Below the pieces are notes generated by a model. It was not told the DNA's origin and did not search any database. It was given only the letters and a program-made list of their open reading frames with translations. A stretch of 64,000 bases of DNA from Lottia gigantea (taxonomy: Eukaryota > Mollusca > Gastropoda > Lottiidae). The stretch is from the NCBI RefSeq assembly GCF_000327385.1, contig NW_008708797.1, forward strand, positions 972,024-1,036,023. The letters run 5' to 3'. This document shows positions 26,601 through 36,000 of this stretch, piece after piece. The position numbers and the translations under genes are program-made. The first letter of the stretch is position 1, and each line of letters opens with the position of its first letter.

Positions 26601-27664
26601 TAAACTGTGTATGGCTCAATGTGTTTCAGTACGGTAATGAATAGTTGACCACTATTATATGTGACCTGGTCTAAGATGAAAAGAGTCAACTGTAAACATG
26701 ATGGACTGGATGAATGTAAATATAATTTAGTGTTAAAGTGAAATGAGAATATACTTCATAAAAGTTATAAATTTTTACATAAATGTAAAATGATAGGAAT
26801 ATTATGAAATTTGGCGTTAATTATGGTAACTTGTCAAGTCAACTGTCTTATAACTTGACCTCAATTTATTCATAACATGCCATAACAGTTAATACTATTA
26901 GGCTACTATTACCAGGTTACCTTTATTTCATTTTATGGGTCAAGTCTTGTTAACACCTGTTGTCAATTAAGGGAACAATACCTCATTAACATCAAAGTAA
27001 TCAATCACAATACAGTAGGAGAATAGAGAGATTAATGTTAATCAATCTGTCAATTTTCTATAATCTTACCTACTGCTGGGGCATCATAAGAATCTCCTAA
27101 TAAAATTTCAGGTGCTGAATAAGCTAAAGATCCACAAGAAGTTTCTAATTGTTTGCCAGGGTTAAACATATTGCTGAAACCAAAGTCAGTTAATTTCACT
27201 ATTCCCAATTTCTCAAAGAACACAACATTTTCTGGCTTTAAATCCCTATGAACCACATGAAGTTTGTGACAATACGATATAGCTTCCACTATTTGTCTAA
27301 AATACAGTCTTGCAGCACTTTCCTGGAGGCCTGCTTTATGTTTCATAATGTAATCATACATATCACCTCCATCACCTAATTCCAATATCAAATATAACTT
27401 TGTTTGAGTATCTATCACTTCGTATAATCTCACAACATGAGGATGTTGAACTAATTTCATGCATCTCACTTCTTGGAATAAATGTGCACGAGAAACTTCA
27501 TCCAATTTCGTTTTATCAATGACTTTAACCGCTACTTTTTCCCCAGTAAAGACATGTCTTGCCAGCTTCACAACAGCAAAATGACCTCGGCCGATAGTGT
27601 CCTCTAAATCATACAGTCCGGCGATTTTGCCGTCATAATCACCTCTCTGCTTTCTGGAAGTCAT
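8625..27664 (-). CDS. SNRK: SNRK, SNF-related serine/threonine kinase
   Basis: AMPK-related Ser/Thr kinase. The coding exons (minus) are 27070-27664, 24982-25123, 19959-20177, 13644-13829, 12268-12711 and 8625-9870. They join with matching phases into 2832 nt: 943 residues plus stop. Human SNRK is about 765, so the tail is longer here. Visible features are the Gly loop GRGHFAVVK (25-33), Lys47 in [16 protein letters not shown] (139-146, catalytic Asp141), DFG at 160-162, and T-loop LETSCGS with Thr175, the expected LKB1 site. The third exon ends the kinase lobe and begins a UBA-like region. The last exon holds conserved C-terminal blocks ([32 protein letters not shown]), a Gly-rich stretch, and a CCSVV terminus. 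ATG 27664 is chosen because the open frame upstream of it begins with GTG. An acceptor near 27687 implies a non-coding 5' exon. Identification is secure; exact splice sites are inferred. Confidence 0.95.
9993..10014. repeat. AT microsatellite
   Basis: A short (TA)n run within the last SNRK intron. Confidence 0.7.
10903..11026. repeat. Short inverted repeat
   Basis: The arms 'tttgttgacaaaactcgagt' and 'actcgaattttgtcaacaaa' are inverted about 75 bp apart. An inner pair (gaaagtttaaatg / catatttaaacctttc) extends the symmetry. It sits in an SNRK intron and is probably a small foldback or MITE. Confidence 0.5.
14150..14717 (+). mobile_element. Helitron-like (pearl-type) element with ~160 bp tandem core
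   Basis: Three degenerate units each carry 'gtcaagggcaataactcaaa' and lie at about 14203, 14336 and 14497 (spacing 133 and 161). The sequence then runs through 'gactgacggacggaccaac' into a right end 'cgacaatatacg...gtgggtgtataaaaa' at 14717. This end is shared with 31600-31645 and 41240-41260. The layout (arms around tandem ~160-bp units) matches the molluscan pearl elements, which are thought to be non-autonomous Helitrons. The left end is not clear. It lies in an SNRK intron. Confidence 0.6.
15103..15600 (+). mobile_element. Second Helitron-like element, partial
   Basis: The left end 'ggcaaggtaacatacgcccac' with 'tggcagctgtcagaaatg' (15108-15145) matches the left ends at 31186 and 40376. 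Two ~160-bp core units with 'gtcaaggg...aactcaaa' follow at about 15364 and 15524. No right end is visible. It lies in the same SNRK intron as the preceding element. Confidence 0.55.
18648..18872. mobile_element. Palindromic MITE (family C), TTAA-flanked
   Basis: A 225-bp near-palindrome. It begins TTAAAGGG and ends CCTTTAA, with long arms ('gatagcatcaatttg', 'attccaattttcaatcagac/agatgtctg') around a ~35-bp centre. A diverged one-arm relative ('agatgtctgactgaagattg') lies near 31909-31965. It lies in an SNRK intron. Confidence 0.65.
21154..21456 (+). mobile_element. MITE family A copy
   Basis: Collinear with the complete element at 45737-46057. Shared blocks are 'gagggacagatttgacatttt', 'gttgatttgggt', 'agtaaatagtcttca', 'ataattctggacac', 'gtgagctgtgaacatt' and a right end 'tgccttttgaccc'. 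The termini are diverged. It lies in an SNRK intron. Confidence 0.6.
23305..23540 (-). mobile_element. Small PLE/retrozyme-like element with 14-bp target duplication
   Basis: A 236-bp element flanked by the exact direct repeat atcatcaacaaagt (23291-23304 and 23541-23554). Inside are inverted arms ('tagacatagctttatggaac' and its complement near 23513-23537). Between them are two tandem 49-bp units. On the minus strand these read CTGAAGA...GAAAC, the core spacing seen in hammerhead ribozymes of Penelope-like elements and retrozymes. Helix II does not pair well, so the ribozyme assignment is weak. A related fragment lies at about 39412-39490. Confidence 0.5.
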
Positions 27665-27769
27665 TTTGAAATATAGGGGCACGACCCTGAAAACAATTCA
27701 CAAGCTCATAGTTCAATTGTTGTCCGTGTTGTCAAGATATTCAACATTTAGAATCACTACAGCTGCCAT

Positions 27770-28040
27770 AGCTGGAAATTGCGCACTTTTCTTGCGCATG
27801 ACGCAAAGGGTCACGTGATAACAGGTGCCCTGGAGAAAGATGAATGAAAAACATGATAAGTAGGGGACCATCATGATTCTGTGGTAAACGATAATTGAAA
27901 CAATATTCGACAATGTTCTCTCGTTTTTCTTGTTGACGAGATCAAAAAAACACAGTCTCCTAACAAATTTCTGTTGTATTATACTGACAAAATCGATTCT
28001 ATTCTCGAGAGAACAAGTGCGCTGATGCATTGTGGGATAG
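27770..28040. promoter_or_regulatory. Bidirectional promoter, SNRK / METTL2
   Basis: The two ATGs (27664 minus, 28025 plus) are only about 360 bp apart. The interval has locally higher CpG content, a CACGTG E-box (ggtcacgtga near 27811), an NRF1-like 'tgcgcatgacgca' (27794-27806), and a close match to the Staf/ZNF143 site (minus strand tcccacaatgcat, about 28026-28038). All of these are typical of housekeeping bidirectional promoters. Site identities are by eye only. Confidence 0.55.
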
Positions 28041-29173
28041 TTCGATTGCCACATGTGCTTTGTAGAAACTGTCTGTTAAAAAAATTATTGTATTCAAACA
28101 TATATCCTTTTACTAGAATGTGTGAATCGGTAAATCCCACTTCAACACATTCCGTCTCCAGCTCTAATAAATCGAAAGAGGATGTAAAACCCATCTTTGG
28201 AAACAGATTACTGACAAATGAATCTGATGTGTTTCAGCATAATTCATGGGATCATGTTGTTTGGGATGATGAGCAAAAGTCTGAAGCAAAAATGAAAACA
28301 ATCGAACAAGCAGCAAATGCTCTTTCCCTGGAAGAACAGGAAAAATTTGAGAACAAAGCTGATGAATATTGGGATGTTTTCTATAATAATCATAAAAATA
28401 AATTTTTTAAAGACCGGCATTGGCTGTTTACAGAGTTTTTTGAATTGAATTGTAAACATTTTGATCAAGAACATCAATCACCTGATACGAGTTTAACAAA
28501 AGATCAATGTGATGTAAGTGTTGAATTTCCAGGTAAAAAGGCTAAATACAGATTCTTGGAAGTAGGTTGTGGTGTTGGAAATACTGTGTTTCCTGTTATT
28601 GAAACTAATAATAATCCTGATTTAATGATGTACTGTTGCGATTTCTCATCTGTTGGAATAAGCCATGTTAAATCTCATCCAGATTATGATGAAACTAAAT
28701 GTCATGCCTTTGTTTGTGATGTGTCTGATCCTAATTCTCCTTTGCCTTTTCCAGAATTCTCTTTAGATGTAGTCATATTGATCTATGTCTTATCAGCTAT
28801 CCATCCAGATAAAATGCAAACTGTTATTAATAGGCTCTGTAGGCATTTGAAGCCTGGAGGTATGATTTTGTTTCGCGATTATGGTCGCTACGATCTAGCA
28901 CAACTTCGATTTAAAGATGGTCGTTGTTTAAGTGAAAATTTTTATGTTCGTGGAGATGGTACAAGAGTATATTTTTTTGAACAAGAAGAACTTAAACATA
29001 TGTTTGAATCTGCTGGTTTGGAAGAAGTTCAAAATATAGTAGATAGACGACTACAAGTAAATCGTGGGAAAAGGATAAAAATGTATCGAGTTTGGAATCA
29101 GTGTAAATATAAGAAACCTATCCATGCCGATACTTGTGATATGAAACCAGATGCTTGTGTCCCACTAATGTGA
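28025..29173 (+). CDS. METTL2: METTL2/METTL8-type tRNA N3-methylcytidine methyltransferase
   Basis: Class I SAM-dependent methyltransferase that makes 3-methylcytidine at position 32 of tRNAs; the human orthologues are METTL2A/B (cytosol) and METTL8 (mitochondria). It is a single uninterrupted exon of 382 codons, or 351 from the second in-frame ATG at 28118. Family signatures are NSWDHVVWDDEQ, FFKDRHWLFTEF, SAM motif I LEVGCGVGNTVFP (about residue 178), YCCDFSS, VLSAIHPDKM, LKPGGMILFRDYGRYD, NFYVRGDGTRVYFF and VDRRLQVNRGK. The 31 residues between the two ATGs contain Arg and Lys but no Asp or Glu, like a mitochondrial presequence. The absence of introns is unusual beside such intron-rich neighbours. 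The METTL2 versus METTL8 name is arbitrary if the gene predates their split. Confidence 0.93.
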   Translation: MHCGIVRLPHVLCRNCLLKKLLYSNIYPFTRMCESVNPTSTHSVSSSNKSKEDVKPIFGNRLLTNESDVFQHNSWDHVVWDDEQKSEAKMKTIEQAANALSLEEQEKFENKADEYWDVFYNNHKNKFFKDRHWLFTEFFELNCKHFDQEHQSPDTSLTKDQCDVSVEFPGKKAKYRFLEVGCGVGNTVFPVIETNNNPDLMMYCCDFSSVGISHVKSHPDYDETKCHAFVCDVSDPNSPLPFPEFSLDVVILIYVLSAIHPDKMQTVINRLCRHLKPGGMILFRDYGRYDLAQLRFKDGRCLSENFYVRGDGTRVYFFEQEELKHMFESAGLEEVQNIVDRRLQVNRGKRIKMYRVWNQCKYKKPIHADTCDMKPDACVPLM

Positions 29174-29671
29174 TTCATAAGTGTTTCGAGTTGTGAGAAA
29201 AACATCTGTTGGGACAACGGAGGTCAACAAGGTCTTATTTTTAAAAAGAAACTAAGATCCTGTCTACCTTTTGGCATCTTTCTTGAATCATCTTTACCCA
29301 TTTACAACTAAATTGAAGAGGACTCAATTAAGGTCACCAAATTTTAACATGCCAAATTAAATCAAATTCTTAACACTAACCAACCATGCTATAGCTCATT
29401 TTCAAATACTAATGTGGTCAGTTCCTTCTAACATATTGAATATCACCCAGATTTGAATAGCCCATACTAGCTTCTATACATTAGTTATTATTACTTTGAT
29501 TTCTTTCAGGCTTGAATCGTTTGATAGTATATTATAGGCTGCGTATCTTTTTTCTAATCTGATGCTTCTTGCATTCATTTCTGAGTCTTGTAAATTTTGT
29601 TTAGAAAAGCAAAAGGTAGATGTAAAAATAACCAAGATCAAGAACTTTATGAAAGATTGTTCTATGGTTTC

Positions 29672-29677
29672 AAATAA
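29672..29677 (+). terminator. METTL2 poly(A) signal
   Basis: An AATAAA hexamer about 500 nt after the METTL2 stop codon, in AT-rich sequence. It is the first clear hexamer downstream. Confidence 0.5.
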
Positions 29678-29916
29678 ATGATTTTATATATAGTTTGATG
29701 TGAAAATATTTTTAGACTTCTAAATACATGGTAATTAGCCACCATGTGGTGTGACAATGGGCACACTTTCAGTATTTCTCAATGAAGTTATTAATCACTG
29801 CTCAATATTTCATGCTGGTGTTAAAAAAGATCCTCAAATATTTAACCCCATAAATACACCCCTGTATTCCATGTATACAACTGGGGAAAATGACAAACAC
29901 TTCGACTTGACAATGT

Positions 29917-29926
29917 TTTATTTATT
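29917..29926 (-). terminator. SF3B3 poly(A) signal
   Basis: Two overlapping TTTATT hexamers (AATAAATAAA on the minus strand) lie about 130 nt beyond the SF3B3 stop. This gives a short 3'UTR and convergent ends with METTL2. Confidence 0.55.
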
Positions 29927-30053
29927 ATACACATCAGAATGGTGATGAAATATTTACAAATGATACACTTATAGTACAAACGACAACAAAACCCACAAGA
30001 CCAGTATGCTAGGGATTCTGTTCTTAATAACCACTGTAATATATTGAACAGCA

Positions 30054-33000
30054 TTAGAAAGCATATCTAGTTCTAATATCTTCCAACTTCTTTGAGACCT
30101 GAAAAAAGAAATTATTAAGTTTAGACGGATGAATTTTATTTACCGAATTAATAATCAAACTGTTTATATTTTATTTTTTTACTTAGTAAGAAAATAAATG
30201 TCTACCTCTGCAGGCGTTCGATCCAACTCTTCTGCCATGGTTTTCTGTTTGCTGGGTTCCATAGAATTAAACATTTCACATAAATCACCATCGATCACAC
30301 TCTAAAATAAAATAAAGCTATGAGTGGAAGTTTAATAAAAAAAAATGTTTACAACCAGTTTAAACTATTGTAGTACAAAACACTTTTGAATACAGCAGAT
30401 ACCATTTATTTCATATTATGAGTTAAAAGTGCATAGAGTATATCTCAAATGTAAGCATGACATTGGACTAACCTTTAATGGATAATGGTAAGATCTGTAA
30501 GCTAAATGATCTCTACCACATAATGGTGGATGTTCAGTTCTCATATACATTTCTAAATGTTGTACAAAGTCATGATCCTGTAAGATAATGGTGTGAAAGT
30601 TAAATAAGCAATTGAGGTTTAATGATAATAGAAAAACACTCTAAAAGAGGCCATGTCATTTCATATCAAAATCTTATTCATTTTGCATATTCATAACTTG
30701 ATTCCACATTTCGACATCCTCTTGTTTTATTAGCATCTACCTACCTCATGTGATGTAAATGGTACTAACATTCCAATAGCACCTGATAATGTTGTATAAA
30801 CCAGGGATTCAGAACCACCTGGTATTAAAGTTGCTTTCTGTAGTGATGTTATGACTTCCCCCACATAAAAATTACATACTACATCTGCCTATAATAACAA
30901 ACAGTATGATCAATTTGACTTGTATTTCAAATTCATACACCAAACTAACTAATCCTGACATTTTACCTAGTATAGCTGATAGGATACTTGAACTAATGTT
31001 TTGAGTAACAGATACAAATCTCCATAAATGCTTCTCATAGAGATTAAGTGCAATTTGACTGAAAAGAATTTACCTTTTGAGTGGCACCATTTAAGACTCC
31101 TCTATCCCATAAGGCTTTATTACCAGTAGGATCTTCATCAACATCATCAGAAACACTTGTTGGTAAACGGACCTGAATAACAAAAGATAGCTTGCCAGGC
31201 AAGGTAACATACGCCCACTGGTAGCTGTCAGAAATGATTGAACATGAGTTGCACAATATAGCTAATAGAGTGAAACGTCAAGTCAGACAAGATATTTCGG
31301 TGAAAAATTATCCGATCATCACAAAAATCGATAGGGATCATCTTCATAATGACATTGACACACAAAATCAAAAGAATCTGTAAAGAATTGTAGCCTATAG
31401 AGTGAGCACGAGTTGCACAATATAGCTAATAGAGTGAAATGTCAAGTCAGACACGATATTTCGGTGAAAAATTATCCGATCATCACGAAAATCGATAGGG
31501 ATCATCTTCATAATGACATTGACAAACAAAATCAAAAGAATCTGTAAAAAATTGTAGCCTGTAGAGTGAGCACGAACCAAATGTGAACGGACAGACCAAC
31601 AGGGTGATTACAATATACGCCTATCTTATGTGTGGGCGTATAAAAATTTATTGAGTACAACGTAGGACTCGCTGTCAGATTTCTAAATACAAGAAGTAGC
31701 TTATTGTGGTTACAAAGAAAATCAAGGATCGGTACTAAATATCTGAAAGTATATTAGGAGAATATTCTGGAATACCTTCCTCTTACAGATAGCATCGATT
31801 TGTACTAGTCTATTAAGTGTTTTATGTCACTATCCCAAAGCTGCTAATGTAATATGTAACCACTTTTGGCATAAAACGCTAAGTTTCAATGGAGTGGCGA
31901 GAATCAAAGATGTCTGACTGAAGATTGGAATGGTGCACCTCTGTAAAATCAGTGTTGCCAATTTACATAACAAGTTAAGGAAATTACATTACAATTTTTT
32001 GCTTCAGTTAGAACATGCAAGAAAAAATCCCCCAAAACTTACAATTGTCACATTTCCAAATTTATCAGCTCCAGCCATAGTATTATAATCTATCATACAA
32101 GAACATGTTAACCATCTAGGATTGGTATCATCAGCAAACACTATCAACTGATTCTCTTGTCTTTTATAACGTAAGAAATGGAAACTTTCTTGTATATCAG
32201 CTACCAATACTCTGTTTCCATTTGTGTGTATATTGACAATGAAGTTGGGAATGTTCTGAAATGAAATAAAGAATTTTCATCTAAATCCTATCATTCAAAG
32301 AAATAACTCACTGGACAATGGTATGCTTATAGAAATTTGTTTCAATCCTGATTTATCTGAAAATAATTTAATTCTTAGACTCTGAGTAGAAATTTCAGTT
32401 GAGATAAAGCCACAGCTACTCTGTTTGACCATATTAATTGACTCTGGTTAATTCAATTAAAGCCATGTACAATTTTTTTTTACGTACTTTGTTTTCACAT
32501 TTTCTCAGCATTTTTTTCTTTCCCAAGTCGTAAATTCGAAGATATTTTCCAACTCCAATTAGAGCACGTCCTTGAAATGAAGTAATAGCACCAGGTACTT
32601 CATCAACAGATGTTTTATGTAAGAAAGTTAATTTATTTCCATTGTCTTTCACTAAGTAGGCATAAATAAAACCACCACTCAATGATCTGGGATTCAATAC
32701 TAAATCTCTAGCCACACCAACTAATAATATTGTATCATCTGGACGATTGGCAAACTTCACTAATGCAATACTGAAATGAAAATTTTTATTCATCAACAGA
32801 ACAAAAGTCAACTTGAATGCAGACTTACTTGAAGAATATTGTATGAATTTTCATAAACTTGAATATATATATGTACACAACTCAAATTAAACTGTTTGGT
32901 TTTGTGATAATTTTCAATGCTAAAATATGTTTCCTAAAACAAGTTGTTACCTACCTGTGTGCAGCTTCATTCTGTTCTAAACTTATTTTATCTAAGGTGT

Positions 33001-36000
33001 CACCACTCAATGGGTTTATTATTCTAATGACAGATGCCCACAATCCCATACCAGCTTTAGGTGAACCAAATACAGATTCTGGTCGTTCTTCATTTAGAAA
33101 GGCTGCTGCCATTTCAGCTGCTAACTCTTGTTCTTCCTCTTGAGCAGCTTCTATCATTTCCTACAAAGAAAAAATAAATTTTAATGTCAAGCCGATAGGC
33201 AGAGGTGATGACAACTTCATACTGTGGGATATAAAAATTTTGTTTTCAAATTGAGAAATGATCAACAGAAAGAAATGTAATGTTAAATTATGTACAGATC
33301 AGATGTATTACATTGTAATCACTATCTTATCAGGTGAAACACGGAAATTAAAATCATTTTATGTAGATAGATTTTAGCCATTATTGTGGAAGGACATCAT
33401 AAAAATGTATTGCAAAGTATTTAGATTTTTGATTTACTGAAACAAAATTTTCCAAGTTTTATAACCTCACACTTCATAATAGCAAGCTACTTCAGATCAT
33501 GTAGGCTATCTCAACAATTACAGCACATTCCAAGTCAAGAGGTGTGCCCATCCTGGCTCAGTAAATTTGATTGCTTTGCTCATACACAAATTTTTTTTTT
33601 TTATAGCACGAGATGGACTAGAAGGAACTCGTAGTCAAAATCTTTTAGATAAAAAGGTACAAACCTCTGCCATTTGTTGTTTACGTTGCGTTTGTGTTTC
33701 TTCAGTATAAGTGTTATGATCAGTTTCAACAATAACTAAATTATTTGATTCATGTATAACAAATTTTCTAGGTGTATATTGCAAAGGCCATGAAACTTGA
33801 TTAAATACAGCTCCCAACTTCTCTAAAGCCAAAATACTGAAATTAACATCAATAACCATGTTTTAATCTTGAACTGAAATCATTCTCATATCAATGAATG
33901 TTATTTGAAATATTTTCAAAGATAGTATTGGATGAGAGGAACTTCTAAGGGATCTGAAGTTATAAAATGTAGAAGATGAATATCTGTCTGAAAAGTCTCA
34001 GACATGAAGCAGTTAATAATGAAGATGAATTTAATCAAATCTATTAGTAATCCTATCTTAGACATCAATGGGTTTGAAATTTGTATGTTAGCTCACCGTA
34101 GTGTATTGGTGGAAATGGCTACAATACCCTCTGGACACTGTTCTGATGCAAAGCCAGAAGCATACTCCAATGATTCATATGATAATGGTGTTAAATGGAA
34201 ACGACTTTGATAAGTATAACTCAACCAAGTTTGACTTGACATAGCCAATACCTGAAATATTCAAGGTTTTTCTTTAACAGAAGACACAATTAATTTTTTA
34301 AGGCTTTTATCTTCTTGACTTTTGATATAATATTGTTTAAAAACATACCTTTTGACTGAACTACATGTATTTTATTTGCCCGATTTTGGTCATTTCTTTT
34401 GTTGTTTTTCTCTGTATGGGCTATATTCTGTGAAAAAGAATTCCTCTTAATCCTAACATGAATCATCCCAACTAAAAGGGGACCATAATAGATGTTTATT
34501 AACTTGTTACTCACAGATTCTGAACCTTGCATAGATATTCTGAATAATTTGACCGGTCTGGAACCTAAGTATCGGGTTCTTGTATCTGATAAATCACCAG
34601 TAACCATATCTAATACAGTTCTCAATAAGACTCCATTCTACAATACAAAACATACTTATTAAATTCACAACCATTTCCAAAAAGAATCCCTGAAATCATT
34701 TTTCACAGGTAAAGCTTGTATAACAGTTGGTTTTTCAGTGGCAGGAATTCAACGAATTATAAGTATAAACATACCTGTAAACCAATATTCAGATATAAAC
34801 CACCAGATGTTCCTGGTTCATTTGTATCCTCTTTAGCTTCAGTACCACCCATTTCTATTATACACAACGATTCTGGCTGTGCTGGTAAGGCTTGCATACT
34901 TAATGGTGATAGACAATCCTGTAAATAGCAATAAAAATAATTGTATATTGTTGTTATACAAAGACATTTAATGAGCTAATTGGTCAACAAGATAAATGAT
35001 TACGGAAAACATAATTATTTTTCCTTGCTTAATGTTTACAAAATGACGAGTACTTACATTGGGATCAAGAGATACTATTCTGACAGTATTATCAGCTAAA
35101 CCAACAGCTAAAAATCTTGACCTCTGTTCACCTTGTGGTACTCTACATATACCCATACATACTACATCAGCCGACATTTCTTTTCGCTCTGTATATTCAT
35201 TTAATTGACCAGTCTACAAATCAAATCATCAATATAAATAAAAGTGCTTCATTACTGTTCTTGTCACACTGTTGATGTAATGGGATCTTGTTGTCGTCCA
35301 CTTGAGCTAAGGCTTCAGTTATTTGATAGCATTGAAAATATAATTTTTTCTGGATGACATTGAATAAGTTGCACAGAGTTGTAAAGGATTAACCAAATTG
35401 ATTTTTTAAATGACAAAATTAGATGTTTAACTTACAGGATCCATTTCAAAATAAACTAATTCACCACCAGTTAAAGCAATAACAACCTGTCTCTGATTTA
35501 CAGCACATCTTACAATAGATTTTTTACCAGGTGTCTTCCATTCATTAACACGTTTATCTGATCTAATATGTCGAATACCTTCTGGATAAATCTGAATAGT
35601 ATAGATATAGGAATTAACATACTTGGCTAACCATTAAAACAACAGTTTAGATTGTATATTATATTAAAAGGAATTAAAAGACCCAACCAACACATCTACC
35701 ATTTTTATAATGGAAATAAACTTGAAGAGTTCTTCATGCATAGATCAGATTTTCAAAGAGTTGTAATCACTGTTAATCAGGTGAAACACGGAAAAAACAT
35801 CATATCTATGCTTGGAAAGTATTTTTTCTTTTTGGTATTTTTATATCGATCAACTTCATAAACTTTTAAATAATTAGAATTATCTGTACCTGAACAAGAG
35901 CATCATCTCCTAATTGTGAACAGGATATAGTTGGTGTAGTACCAAGAAATCCAGAATCTGTAACTTCTTCTACTGTTTCACCAATAGATAATACCAGGGT

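Noticed and set aside
27664-27682. Longer SNRK start at 27682 ([11 protein letters not shown])
   Set aside because: The codon at 27682 is GTG. The first ATG in frame is at 27664, with the expected spacing to [11 protein letters not shown].
27974-28024. METTL2 start at 27974
   Set aside because: The codon is TTG; the first in-frame ATG is at 28025.
32859-33143. Plus-strand open frame of 94 codons
   Set aside because: Antisense to the SF3B3 exon 32955-33160, which matches the family perfectly.
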